Shown here one piece after another: positions 56,873 to 64,000 of a DNA stretch of 64,000 bases (position 1 is the first letter of the stretch; each line of letters begins with the position of its first letter). The notes under the pieces were generated by a model. The model was not told the origin of the DNA. It ran no database searches and saw only the letters and a list, made by a program, of their open reading frames with translations. The stretch is from Rossellomorea aquimaris. Lineage in GTDB: Bacteria > Bacillota > Bacilli > Bacillales > Bacillaceae_B. Made by a program: the position numbers and the translations under genes. Location of the stretch: NCBI RefSeq assembly GCF_001877785.1, contig NZ_MINN01000074.1, positions 434,001-498,000 on the forward strand. Reading direction: 5' to 3'.

Positions 56873-57208
56873 GGACAAATTTTAACGCTACCATATTATT
56901 AGGATAGGTTCTTTATACCGCTAATGATTTCCGTGCAAGACTTCGCTTTCCGCGGGTAGCCCGTGAGCCTCCTCGGCAAGCCTGCGGGAAGAAAAGCGGA
57001 GGGGCTTTGCTCAGAGGCCTGTGGCATAAGACGAACCGGACGGGAAGGCGGTCTTTGCCTTCATGTTCGGTTTGGCTTATGACATGTGCCTCTAAGCCCT
57101 GGAGCTGGACAAGTCTCTCATAAGCTACTCTTCCCGCAGGAGTCTTCGTCGTGCACTCCAATCAACCTCTTGAAAGGGCTAAGATCTAAATGTTCTTTGG
57201 ACATATTT
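56873..57208. repeat. Composite intergenic repeat: element A carrying element B (second locus)
   Basis: Element A arms: 56905-56990 (TTCTTTATACCGCTAATG, CCGTGCAAGACTTCGC, CCGCGGG..CCCGTGAGCC) and 57125-57200 (CTTCCCGCAGGAGTC, GTGCACTCCAATCAACC). Element B lies in the middle (56991-57110: AAAAGCGGAGGGGC to GGAGCTGGAC), in the reverse orientation to the copy at 37372. Weak open frames here have no RBS. Confidence 0.72.
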
Positions 57209-57256
57209 AAAACCCGAACTAATTTGCCTCGTATTGCGCAAATTAGTTCGGGTTTT
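57209..57256. terminator. Terminator with the recurring CCCGAACTAATTTGC stem
   Basis: AAAACCCGAACTAATTTGC / GCAAATTAGTTCGGGTTTT, near-perfect hairpin downstream of camS, almost the same as at 37559. Confidence 0.8.
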
Positions 57257-57307
57257 ACTTAGACCAAAACAGTTTGTTTTCAGCCTCGTTCCTTTTAATT
57301 TGAATAA

Positions 57308-58432
57308 TCATTCATGAATTTCAACAAAAGGTTCTTGATCGACTTCTTTTACAATGGTTGCCTTCAGCCCTTTTGGCGTTTTCACATACAGATAGACGGG
57401 CATGTGAGGGAAATAATCGACAATTTCGGGTCCGATTGCCTGGGCAAATCCTATAAGCTCGGTATCTTTGACCATACCGGTATGAACATCGATGACCAGT
57501 TGATTCACGTTTTCTTTTTTGTATAAGGCTTTTCCTACAAACTCGATATCCTGATGGGAGAAGTATTGCGCAACGTAATCTTCCAGATCCCTGATTCGGT
57601 TATAAAGATCACGATCCTTTTCCTCCCCCTCCTCGCTTGGGAAGTAATAATACTTTTCTTTAATGTCTTCCCACTTTTTAATCCCGTTGTCATTATCATC
57701 GACAAACGTGCTGGCAAAATAATTACCTGGAACTACACTGTTCAAGGGCTGCAGTTTATAAAGTGAAATGAAAATCGGTACATCTTTCAGTTCTTTCATG
57801 GAGCGTAATCTGCTCACAACTTTTTTGGCAGTTTCTTTTCCGTATTTCTCCAACGTTTCATCATCAATGACTTTTTCGTCAAAATGCATCAAGCCTTTTG
57901 AATCTTTCACACGTATGTAATCAATCTTATTCATTGCGAATCCGAGAGAAATACCCTGTATTTTCCCTTTAGTGTCAACATAGTTCTGTTCGTGAATATA
58001 AGCAAGATACATTGGGTCTTTCTTTTCCCGTTCGATTCTCTCTTCCCAGCCCATTCCTTCTGTGATCTTTATGGACGGATTCAGACCTTCTTTGTTATCC
58101 TTGGATTCCCTGCCCAGCCAAGAGCTGATATTTTTTAAATACTGTCCCTCTTGATATACATAATCATCCGGGGAGAAGTGGTCCGTTGATAAAGACATCA
58201 GGCCTGTCTCGATTTCATCCATATCGCTCCGGTTATTAATCATGTTCGTAATCAATCCCCGATTGACTGATTTTTTCTGTTTATCAACCTTATAGGTTAA
58301 ATAATCCCGTGCATCACTTGCAGCACTGTCTTGTATTTCTAGTGTATCTTCATCAATCACTTCTTGGGGTTCTTTATTGCATCCAGCTAAAAAAACAAAA
58401 AGTGAAAGAGAAGTAATCATCCATTTTTTCAT
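57308..58432 (-). CDS. camS: CamS family sex-pheromone lipoprotein
   Basis: A 374-residue lipoprotein. Signal peptide with lipobox FLAGC at residues 14-18. The mature part fits CamS/YerH proteins, named for the enterococcal pheromone cAM373 released from the signal peptide. Motifs visible are RGLITNMINNRSD near 58 and SLGFAMNKIDYIRV near 155. The cellular role in bacilli is unknown. In B. subtilis yerH lies elsewhere, so this position is different. Single gene with a hairpin downstream. Confidence 0.82.
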   Translation of the reverse strand: MKKWMITSLSLFVFLAGCNKEPQEVIDEDTLEIQDSAASDARDYLTYKVDKQKKSVNRGLITNMINNRSDMDEIETGLMSLSTDHFSPDDYVYQEGQYLKNISSWLGRESKDNKEGLNPSIKITEGMGWEERIEREKKDPMYLAYIHEQNYVDTKGKIQGISLGFAMNKIDYIRVKDSKGLMHFDEKVIDDETLEKYGKETAKKVVSRLRSMKELKDVPIFISLYKLQPLNSVVPGNYFASTFVDDNDNGIKKWEDIKEKYYYFPSEEGEEKDRDLYNRIRDLEDYVAQYFSHQDIEFVGKALYKKENVNQLVIDVHTGMVKDTELIGFAQAIGPEIVDYFPHMPVYLYVKTPKGLKATIVKEVDQEPFVEIHE

Positions 58433-58511
58433 TTGACTCCCTCCGCACCTTATTCTATCATAATTTTATTTTTATACTGAATAAAATGTTGAAGTTTTTT
58501 TCATTCAATAT

Positions 58512-58636
58512 CGAAAAGCGGAGGCGGCCCGTTCAGGAGCGACAAGCATAAGATGAACTTACCGGAAAGGCGCTCTTTGCCTATTTGGTAAGTTTAGCTT
58601 ATGACCTCGAGCTCCTGGCCGCCGCAGCTGGACAAT
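58512..58636. repeat. Element B, tandem copy 1
   Basis: About 125 bases beginning CGAAAAGCGGAGGCGGCCCG and ending CCGCAGCTGGACAAT, with internal CATAAGATGAACTT / AAGTTTAGCTTATG arms (imperfect hairpin) and GGAAAGGCGCTC. No coding potential. Followed directly by copy 2. Confidence 0.85.
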
Positions 58637-58760
58637 CGAAAAGAGGAGGCGGCCCGTTCAAGAGCGACAAGCATAAGATGAACTTGCCGGAAAGGCGCTC
58701 TTTGCCTTTTTGGTAAGTTTTCTTATGACCTCGAGCTCCCAGCTGCCGCAGCTGGACAAT
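58637..58760. repeat. Element B, tandem copy 2
   Basis: A direct repeat of copy 1 with few differences (for example AAGAGGAGG for AAGCGGAGG, CAAGAGC for CAGGAGC). The two copies abut, so the duplication looks recent. Confidence 0.85.
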
Positions 58761-58764
58761 AAGA

Positions 58765-58790
58765 AAAGCACTCAGCTCCGTGAGTGCTCT
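58765..58790 (-). terminator. Rho-independent terminator of yneF
   Basis: AGCACTCA / TGAGTGCT stem then TTTTCTT on the minus strand. Confidence 0.75.
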
Positions 58791-58796
58791 GTTCTC

Positions 58797-59015
58797 TTAC
58801 TTCATATTTTTGTTCATTGCATTCATCATTTGATTGATTTTCTTTTGTGACGGTTTCTGTCCCATCTGCATCATCATCATGCGAAGCATTTGTTCATTGA
58901 TAGGCGGGTTTTTCTTTAAGTAGCTCATCATGTATTTGCGAGCAATGAAAAATCCTAGTGCAATTCCTGCAAGTAATGCTAAAACTGCCACTAGAACAAC
59001 TAGCCAAGTTGACAT
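58797..59015 (-). CDS. yneF: YneF family (UPF0154) membrane protein
   Basis: A 72-residue protein with one N-terminal membrane helix ([25 protein letters not shown]) and a polar tail rich in Met and Lys ([13 protein letters not shown]). This is the UPF0154 family, and its place after sirA and tkt is that of B. subtilis yneF. Function unknown. RBS GGAGGAAG. Confidence 0.9.
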   Translation of the reverse strand: MSTWLVVLVAVLALLAGIALGFFIARKYMMSYLKKNPPINEQMLRMMMMQMGQKPSQKKINQMMNAMNKNMK

Positions 59016-59099
59016 GTTCTTACTTCCTCCTTCATGTTGTCCTTATAAAAGTGTACTAAACCAAAGAACATTATACAATATTTCTGTCATAATTTCTTA

Positions 59100-59537
59100 T
59101 TAATATATAAATTTTCTTTGTTTAATCGGCTTCAGCCAGCCGTACCTTTCATTTTTGAGGTCGATGGCAAGCAGCCGTCCCATGTTTCTTCTTAAGATCT
59201 CAAAGAATAAATACTCGCAGTCATTCGGTCCCCACGCTTCTATTGAAATGCTTCTTTCATTCAGTAAAAGATTAGCACCTGAATCTTTTGCCTCAATGAC
59301 CGCAGTAGTATCAATCCACCTTGCTCCTTCAACCTTAACCATTTCATGTTGCAGGATTCTTTGTGTAGGAAGGTAAGGAATGGGCTTCGTGATGAATTCC
59401 ACTTGTTTAGAAATCATTTGATTCAGTTCTCCAGAGCTTCTTTCCCAATCCGAGAATAGTCCAAAAAACATTCTTTCACGTCCATAGTAGTGGTTGGCAA
59501 ACGATTCTTCAATCCAATAGATTTGATAATTTCTCAC
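59100..59537 (-). CDS. sirA: Sporulation inhibitor of replication SirA
   Basis: Binds DnaA and blocks replication initiation as cells enter sporulation. 145 residues, beginning MRNYQIYWIEE with a FANHYYGRERMFFGLF stretch typical of the family. Position between tkt and yneF matches B. subtilis yneE (sirA). In B. subtilis it is under Spo0A control; I do not see a clear 0A box here. Confidence 0.87.
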   Translation of the reverse strand: MRNYQIYWIEESFANHYYGRERMFFGLFSDWERSSGELNQMISKQVEFITKPIPYLPTQRILQHEMVKVEGARWIDTTAVIEAKDSGANLLLNERSISIEAWGPNDCEYLFFEILRRNMGRLLAIDLKNERYGWLKPIKQRKFIY

Positions 59538-59673
59538 CTTATTATCCCCCCTACATTTCCTTCTATTAAGTATAAAGGAAGATAGAAGAGCACCATGTCA
59601 TAAATTGTTGAGAAATTGCTCTAGTTTTGTCGAAGAAGAGTTCCATGAATAAAGCTGCCGGGGCAGTAAAAAA

Positions 59674-59700
59674 GGCTGACTCCTGTAACAGGAGTCAGCC
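59674..59700 (-). terminator. Rho-independent terminator of tkt
   Basis: Perfect stem GGCTGACTCCTG / CAGGAGTCAGCC then T-run on the minus strand. Confidence 0.9.
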
Positions 59701-59715
59701 AATGAGCATCAAACC

Positions 59716-61719
59716 TTATTGAAGTAAAGCTTTGATTCTTGAAACCACATTATCAGTTGTAAAGCCATATTCTTCAAGGACTTTTTCTCCAGGAGCTGAA
59801 GCACCGTATCCATTGATGGCCAGGATATCTCCGTCTGGACCGGTATAACGGTCCCATCCAAGAGGTGATCCCATTTCGATGGCAAGTCGTTTCGTTACTC
59901 CCTTAGGCAGGATGGAATCCTTATATTCTTTAGACTGCTTTTCGAAGCGGTCCCATGAAGGCATGCTGACAACAGAAACACTGATTCCATCTTTCTCAAG
60001 GGCCTTCTGTGCCTCTACAGCCAGGCTCACTTCTGATCCTGTAGCAAGCAGCAATGCATCCGGCTGCTCTTTGCCTGCAGGTGAAACTACATATGCTCCT
60101 TTAGCCACTCCATTGTAAGACTTATCTGCAGTGCCCTTCAAAGTAGGGAGATTTTGACGCGATAATACCAGCATCGTAGGCTGTTCAGTATTTTCCATGG
60201 AAAGCTTCCAAGCAGCCGCTACTTCGTTACCGTCAGCAGGTCTTATCACACATAAGTTAGGCATCGCACGCAAGGACGCAAGCTGTTCAACCGGTTCATG
60301 AGTCGGGCCGTCTTCCCCTACAGCAATACTGTCATGAGTGAATACATAAGTCACAGGCAGACCCATAAGCGCTGCAAGGCGGATAGCGGGTCTTAAATAA
60401 TCGCTGAAAACGAAGAATGTTCCGCCGAATACTTTAAGGCCGCCATGTAATGCCATACCGTTCATAGCTGCACCCATACCGAATTCACGGACACCGAACC
60501 AGATGTTCTTACCTTCGTAGGACTCTGGAGTGAAATCTGAAGCTCCCTTGATCATCGTCTTATTCGAACCGGCTAAATCGGCTGATCCTCCGATGAATGA
60601 AGGAAGATTTTTCGCAATGGCATTCAATACTTCACCTGAAGAAGCACGGCTAGCCAGTGACATGCCTTCTTCATAAACAGGAATTTCATTGTCCCATCCC
60701 TCAGGAAGTTCACCTTTGATTGCAGTTTCCAATTGAACAGCTAACTCAGGATATTCTTCTTTATATTTAACAAATAGATGCGCCCATTCTTCTTCCTTCT
60801 GAGAGCCCGTTTGCTGGATTTTCTCTTCAAAACGGCTGTACACTTCATCCGGAACATGGAAATCCTGTTCAAATGTCCATTTATAAGCTTCTTTCGTAAG
60901 CTTCATTTCCTCCTCGCCAAGAGGTGCACCGTGAACATCCGATTTTCCTGATTTATTTGGAGCACCGTAACCGATGACTGTTTTCACTTCAATCATTGTA
61001 GGGCGTGAAGTATCAGCTTGAGCTTCTTCAATCGCCTTGGAGATTTCGTCAAGATCATTTCCGTCTTCCACTCTGATATACTGCCAGCCATATGATTCAA
61101 AACGGCCTTTCACACTTTCAGAGAATGATTTATCCAACTCACCATCCAGTGAGATATCGTTGGAATCATATAAAACGACCAGGCGGCCAAGTTTAAGGTG
61201 AGCGGCCAGAGAAGCTGCCTCGGATGATACACCCTCCATCAAATCACCATCACCGCAGATCGAGTATGTATAATGGTCCACTAAGTTATAGTTGTCTTTG
61301 TTGTATGTTGCAGCTAAATGTCGTTCTGCCAGTGCCATACCTACTGACATTGCAATTCCTTGACCAAGCGGTCCCGTAGTCGCTTCCACCCCTGGTGTGT
61401 GGCCGTACTCAGGGTGTCCCGGAGTTTTGCTTCCCCACTGGCGGAATCCTTTAAGGTCATCCATGGAAACATCATATCCTGATAAGTGAAGCAGGCTGTA
61501 TAATAGCATTGATCCGTGTCCCGCAGAAAGAACAAAACGGTCCCTGTTAAACCATTCAGGGTTTTTAGGGTTATGATTCATAAAGCGGGTCCAAAGTGCA
61601 TACGCCATTGGAGCTGCACCCATAGGCATACCCGGGTGGCCTGAATTTGCTTTTTCAATTGCATCGATTGATAAAGTTCGAATTGTATTAATTGCTAGTT
61701 GATCTGTTTTATCAAACAT
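59716..61719 (-). CDS. tkt: Transketolase
   Basis: ThDP-dependent transfer of two-carbon units in the pentose-phosphate pathway. 667 residues: [13 protein letters not shown] near residue 26, GPLGQG near 115, the ThDP-binding GDGDLMEG near 155, and the pyrimidine-domain [15 protein letters not shown] near 463 with conserved His. Full length with a normal order. RBS AAGGATG upstream. It lies where B. subtilis tkt does. Confidence 0.96.
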   Translation of the reverse strand: MFDKTDQLAINTIRTLSIDAIEKANSGHPGMPMGAAPMAYALWTRFMNHNPKNPEWFNRDRFVLSAGHGSMLLYSLLHLSGYDVSMDDLKGFRQWGSKTPGHPEYGHTPGVEATTGPLGQGIAMSVGMALAERHLAATYNKDNYNLVDHYTYSICGDGDLMEGVSSEAASLAAHLKLGRLVVLYDSNDISLDGELDKSFSESVKGRFESYGWQYIRVEDGNDLDEISKAIEEAQADTSRPTMIEVKTVIGYGAPNKSGKSDVHGAPLGEEEMKLTKEAYKWTFEQDFHVPDEVYSRFEEKIQQTGSQKEEEWAHLFVKYKEEYPELAVQLETAIKGELPEGWDNEIPVYEEGMSLASRASSGEVLNAIAKNLPSFIGGSADLAGSNKTMIKGASDFTPESYEGKNIWFGVREFGMGAAMNGMALHGGLKVFGGTFFVFSDYLRPAIRLAALMGLPVTYVFTHDSIAVGEDGPTHEPVEQLASLRAMPNLCVIRPADGNEVAAAWKLSMENTEQPTMLVLSRQNLPTLKGTADKSYNGVAKGAYVVSPAGKEQPDALLLATGSEVSLAVEAQKALEKDGISVSVVSMPSWDRFEKQSKEYKDSILPKGVTKRLAIEMGSPLGWDRYTGPDGDILAINGYGASAPGEKVLEEYGFTTDNVVSRIKALLQ

Positions 61720-61887
61720 TGGTCAGACATCCTTCCTTTTCATACTTACTTATTAATATTAATCTTCTTGGGTAGTTTATACAACTAACTTGAATGATAA
61801 CATGACTTTGTTTTGTTGGAAAATAAAAACCTTTGCTGTTTGGGATTTTTGTTGAGTTGTCAGCGTTGTCACACGAACACCCTTATT

Positions 61888-61943
61888 GCCACTATTGATT
61901 TCCGTAAAAGACTTCCTTTCCGCGGGCAACCCGTGAGCCTCCT
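61888..61943. repeat. Element A, left-arm fragment
   Basis: GATTTCCGTAAAAGACTTCC...CCGCGGGCAACCCGTGAGCC, similar to the left arms at 37290 and 56915; the right arm is not present. Confidence 0.7.
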
Positions 61944-62055
61944 GATATGGACGAAACCGTCAAGAAATTGACTCACACAGATTTGATTATGTTTTTAGGC
62001 AACCTTAATCAGAGAATCGCTTTTTCACTCCTCAACATATTTGATTCCATTCATC

Positions 62056-62180
62056 ACCGCTATTGATTTCCGTGCAAAACTTCGCTTTCCGAGGGCGGCT
62101 TGTGAGCCTCCTCGGCTTCGCCTGCGGGGTCTCACCTAACCCGCTTCTCCCGCAGGAGTCTACGTTTTGCACTCCAATCA
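62056..62180. repeat. Element A, copy with both arms
   Basis: GATTTCCGTGCAAAACTTCG at the left pairs in part with CGTTTTGCACTCCAATC at the right, enclosing GCCTGCGGGG / CTCCCGCAGGAG. This copy has no element B inside, so it shows the uninterrupted form. Confidence 0.75.
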
Positions 62181-62347
62181 AACGCTGAACCCGTTTTTTG
62201 ATAAGTCTACTCAAAAATACAACGAAAAATTTGATGGCAGCTTTCTTTAGGTAGAATGCCATCCTTCTTTGATAAAATGGTAGATATACTGATTGGCAAT
62301 ATTTTCACAGTAGTCTTTATTTACTACTTTTATCTATAACAATAAAA

Positions 62348-62393
62348 AAACCAAACGTATTTAAATCCCCAGGAATCAAATACGTTTGGGTTT
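62348..62393 (-). terminator. Terminator downstream of ynzC
   Basis: AACCAAACGTATTT / AAATACGTTTGGGTT hairpin with T-run on the minus strand; the trailing TTTTCACTTAGAC resembles the context of the hairpins at 37559 and 57209. Confidence 0.75.
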
Positions 62394-62438
62394 TCACTTA
62401 GACAACTTTCATTTGTTAGCGTCTAACCTTAATTCACA

Positions 62439-62672
62439 TTAATGCATTTTGCGTTTGTTTTGGATGTCTTTTATTTTTTTGGGGGTGACTTCGTTGCCGT
62501 CGGTGTCGAAGATGCGTGTGTTCTCGATGGTTCCTTTCATTGATTGACGGAATGTTTCCAGATATTCTTTTCTTAGTTTTGTTTGTTCTTTTGCTTCGCT
62601 GTCAGTCAGTCCGCTCTCTTTTGACTTCTTGGCAAGCTCATTTATCCTGTTCATCTTTTTCTTAGATAGCAT
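62439..62672 (-). CDS. ynzC: DUF896 family protein YnzC
   Basis: A 77-residue helical protein: LSKKKMNRINELAKKSKESG, then LTDSEAKEQTKLRKEYLETFR. This is the DUF896 family, which forms a helical hairpin. Its position after yneB matches B. subtilis, where ynzC belongs to the LexA-controlled yneA-yneB-ynzC unit. Function undefined. Confidence 0.92.
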   Translation of the reverse strand: MLSKKKMNRINELAKKSKESGLTDSEAKEQTKLRKEYLETFRQSMKGTIENTRIFDTDGNEVTPKKIKDIQNKRKMH

Positions 62673-62761
62673 CTATGAAAACTCCTTTACAGCTATTATC
62701 CAGTACATTACTTCTATAAATATACCGATATGTTACTAGATAAGAGCTTCATTGACAAGGT

Positions 62762-63427
<666 letters not shown>

Positions 63428-63754
63428 CTACTTATTATTCATCGCAAGCTGTACATCGGATTGGGTTGTATAGGGAGATGCTTCGACCGGCAAAACCAAT
63501 GACATGCCAGGCTCTATCGCGAAGGTGATTAAATCATTTTCATGTCCCACCCATTCGATGAACTCTTCCTTCGTCATATTGTATTCCCCTTCAAACTTCT
63601 CCGCAATCGTCCAGAGAGTATCACCCTTATTGACGGTGACCGTTTCATATGAAGGATCGCTCCCCCCCGATATCACGAAGTAACCCGCTGATAAAAACGA
63701 TAATATAAAAAGAATGATTATATAAGAGAAGCGATTCCAAATTTGTGTTAACAT
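63428..63754 (-). CDS. yneA: Cell-division suppressor YneA
   Basis: SOS-induced inhibitor of septum formation. 108 residues: N-terminal membrane helix (IIILFILSFLSAGYFVI), then a LysM domain (VTVNKGDTLWTIAEKF near 42). Start ATG 63754 follows ATGGAGG; the longer frame to 63769 is not needed. It faces lexA across an intergenic region with LexA boxes. Confidence 0.9.
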   Translation of the reverse strand: MLTQIWNRFSYIIILFILSFLSAGYFVISGGSDPSYETVTVNKGDTLWTIAEKFEGEYNMTKEEFIEWVGHENDLITFAIEPGMSLVLPVEASPYTTQSDVQLAMNNK

Positions 63755-63770
63755 ATTAACGACCTCCATA

Positions 63771-63784
63771 CGAATGTTTGTTCT
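63771..63784. promoter_or_regulatory. LexA-box-like site 1
   Basis: CGAATGTTTGTTCT, close to the Bacillus SOS consensus CGAAC-n4-GTTCG, with one arm mismatch; between the yneA promoter and gene. Confidence 0.55.
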
Positions 63785-63800
63785 GTTTGTTTGTAACTAG

Positions 63801-63830
63801 ATTGTAATACGAACATCCGTTTGGTGTCAA
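63801..63830 (-). promoter_or_regulatory. yneA promoter
   Basis: On the minus strand TTGACA, 18-base spacer, TACAAT. Confidence 0.7.
63810..63823. promoter_or_regulatory. LexA box 2
   Basis: CGAACATCCGTTTG, a near match to the SOS consensus, located between the -35 and -10 elements of yneA. Confidence 0.75.
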
Positions 63831-63839
63831 CCGAAAATT

Positions 63840-63853
63840 CGAACTTATGTTTG
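63840..63853. promoter_or_regulatory. LexA box 3
   Basis: CGAACTTATGTTTG overlapping the -35 element of lexA. Confidence 0.75.
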
Positions 63854-63879
63854 TATCAGTCTGAAAGACATGCTATAAT
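63851..63879 (+). promoter_or_regulatory. lexA promoter
   Basis: TTGTAT, 17-base spacer, TATAAT. Confidence 0.75.
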
Positions 63880-63913
63880 GGGAACATAAGATCTATAATA
63901 GAGGTGCGTGTAA

Positions 63914-64000
63914 ATGACTAAATTGTCTAAACGACAGCAAGACATACTTCAATACATTAAAGTATCTGTTAAAGAAAAAGGGTATCCGCCATCAGTACGG
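63914..64000 (+). CDS. lexA: LexA repressor (N-terminal part, cut by window edge)
   Basis: Only 29 codons are inside the window: MTKLSKRQQDILQYIKVSVK and continuing to YPPSVR, the start of LexA with the beginning of its winged-helix DNA-binding domain. RBS GAGGTG. Divergent from yneA with LexA boxes and promoters between, as in B. subtilis. Confidence 0.93.
   Translation, partial: MTKLSKRQQDILQYIKVSVKEKGYPPSVR

Larger units (their letters stand above)
61720..62347. other. 630-base intergenic region with two element A fragments
   Basis: Between tkt and the ynzC terminator. It contains tkt's promoter side, a partial element A at 61888-61943, and a more complete one at 62056-62180. An open frame at 62032-62262 (-) runs through the repeat and has no RBS, so I do not call it. 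Nothing else recognisable. Confidence 0.6.

Noticed and set aside
56913-57161. Minus-strand 82-codon ORF
   Set aside because: Lies wholly in the composite repeat; no RBS and repeat-derived composition.
58512-58760. Could the direct repeats be a CRISPR array?
   Set aside because: Only two ~125-base abutting copies, with no spacers and no cas genes.
62032-62262. Minus-strand 76-codon ORF
   Set aside because: Made almost entirely of element A repeat sequence; no RBS.

Overview
The window reads as a chromosomal segment of a low-to-moderate GC, endospore-forming member of the Bacillaceae (Bacillus sensu lato; assignment to a genus such as Rossellomorea would be a guess). The reasons are the lexA / yneA-yneB-ynzC-tkt-sirA-yneF and ccdA-yneI-yneJ neighbourhoods known from Bacillus subtilis, strong AGGAGG-type ribosome binding sites, SigA promoters, a SAM-I (S-box) riboswitch, a tryptophan T-box, Spo0E- and KinB-like sporulation genes, and cytoplasmic-membrane lipid genes. 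No prophage, insertion sequence with transposase, rRNA operon or CRISPR array is visible.

Layout. 1-9 kb: secreted M14 carboxypeptidase and lipase, pssA, small membrane proteins, a NIPSNAP/YdcF pair, a drug/metabolite exporter and a KinB-like kinase. 9-13.1 kb (minus strand): an unusual operon plsY-like acyltransferase -> GNAT/class-V aminotransferase fusion -> LTA-synthase-like enzyme, which is the best candidate here for an undescribed envelope-lipid pathway. 13-24 kb: mostly single genes (TIGR02206, alpha/beta hydrolase, DUF3231, TDT-like transporter, MBL hydrolase, YitT, a toroid-fold protein, GNAT) plus the quinone-stress pair mhqE-mhqD under a recognisable MhqR-type palindrome, and an RsbR-like STAS protein. 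24-32 kb: the four-gene methionine operon metI-metC-yitJ-metH behind a SAM riboswitch. 32-38 kb: zinc alcohol dehydrogenase, T-box-controlled trpS, a membrane hydrolase, a NUDIX gene and a GNAT-pentapeptide fusion, VanZ. 38-48 kb: selB, SCO protein, type II pantothenate kinase, sbcD-sbcC, a YvrJ protein, a lipoprotein, and selC (tRNA-Sec, anticodon UCA) with its own promoter. 48-64 kb: PAS kinase, DUF2621, M50-like protein, ccd cluster, Spo0E-like phosphatase, a heterodimeric ABC exporter, CamS, yneF, sirA, tkt, ynzC, yneB, yneA and the start of lexA at the right edge.

Functional themes: (i) selenocysteine decoding (selB + selC, about 8 kb apart, without selA or selD in the window); (ii) sulfur-amino-acid synthesis controlled by RNA; (iii) SOS response: three LexA-box-like sites between divergent yneA and lexA; (iv) sporulation/phosphorelay inputs: two orphan histidine kinases, Spo0E, SirA; (v) intergenic, non-coding repeat families (called A and B here), with B nested inside A at two loci in opposite orientations and tandemly duplicated at a third.

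Three genes under 60 codons were found by reading the sequence directly: a small membrane protein at 15049-15204 (-), a YvrJ family protein at 46889-47026 (-) and a Spo0E family phosphatase at 52957-53133 (+). All family names come from sequence motifs recognised by eye; no database search was run.
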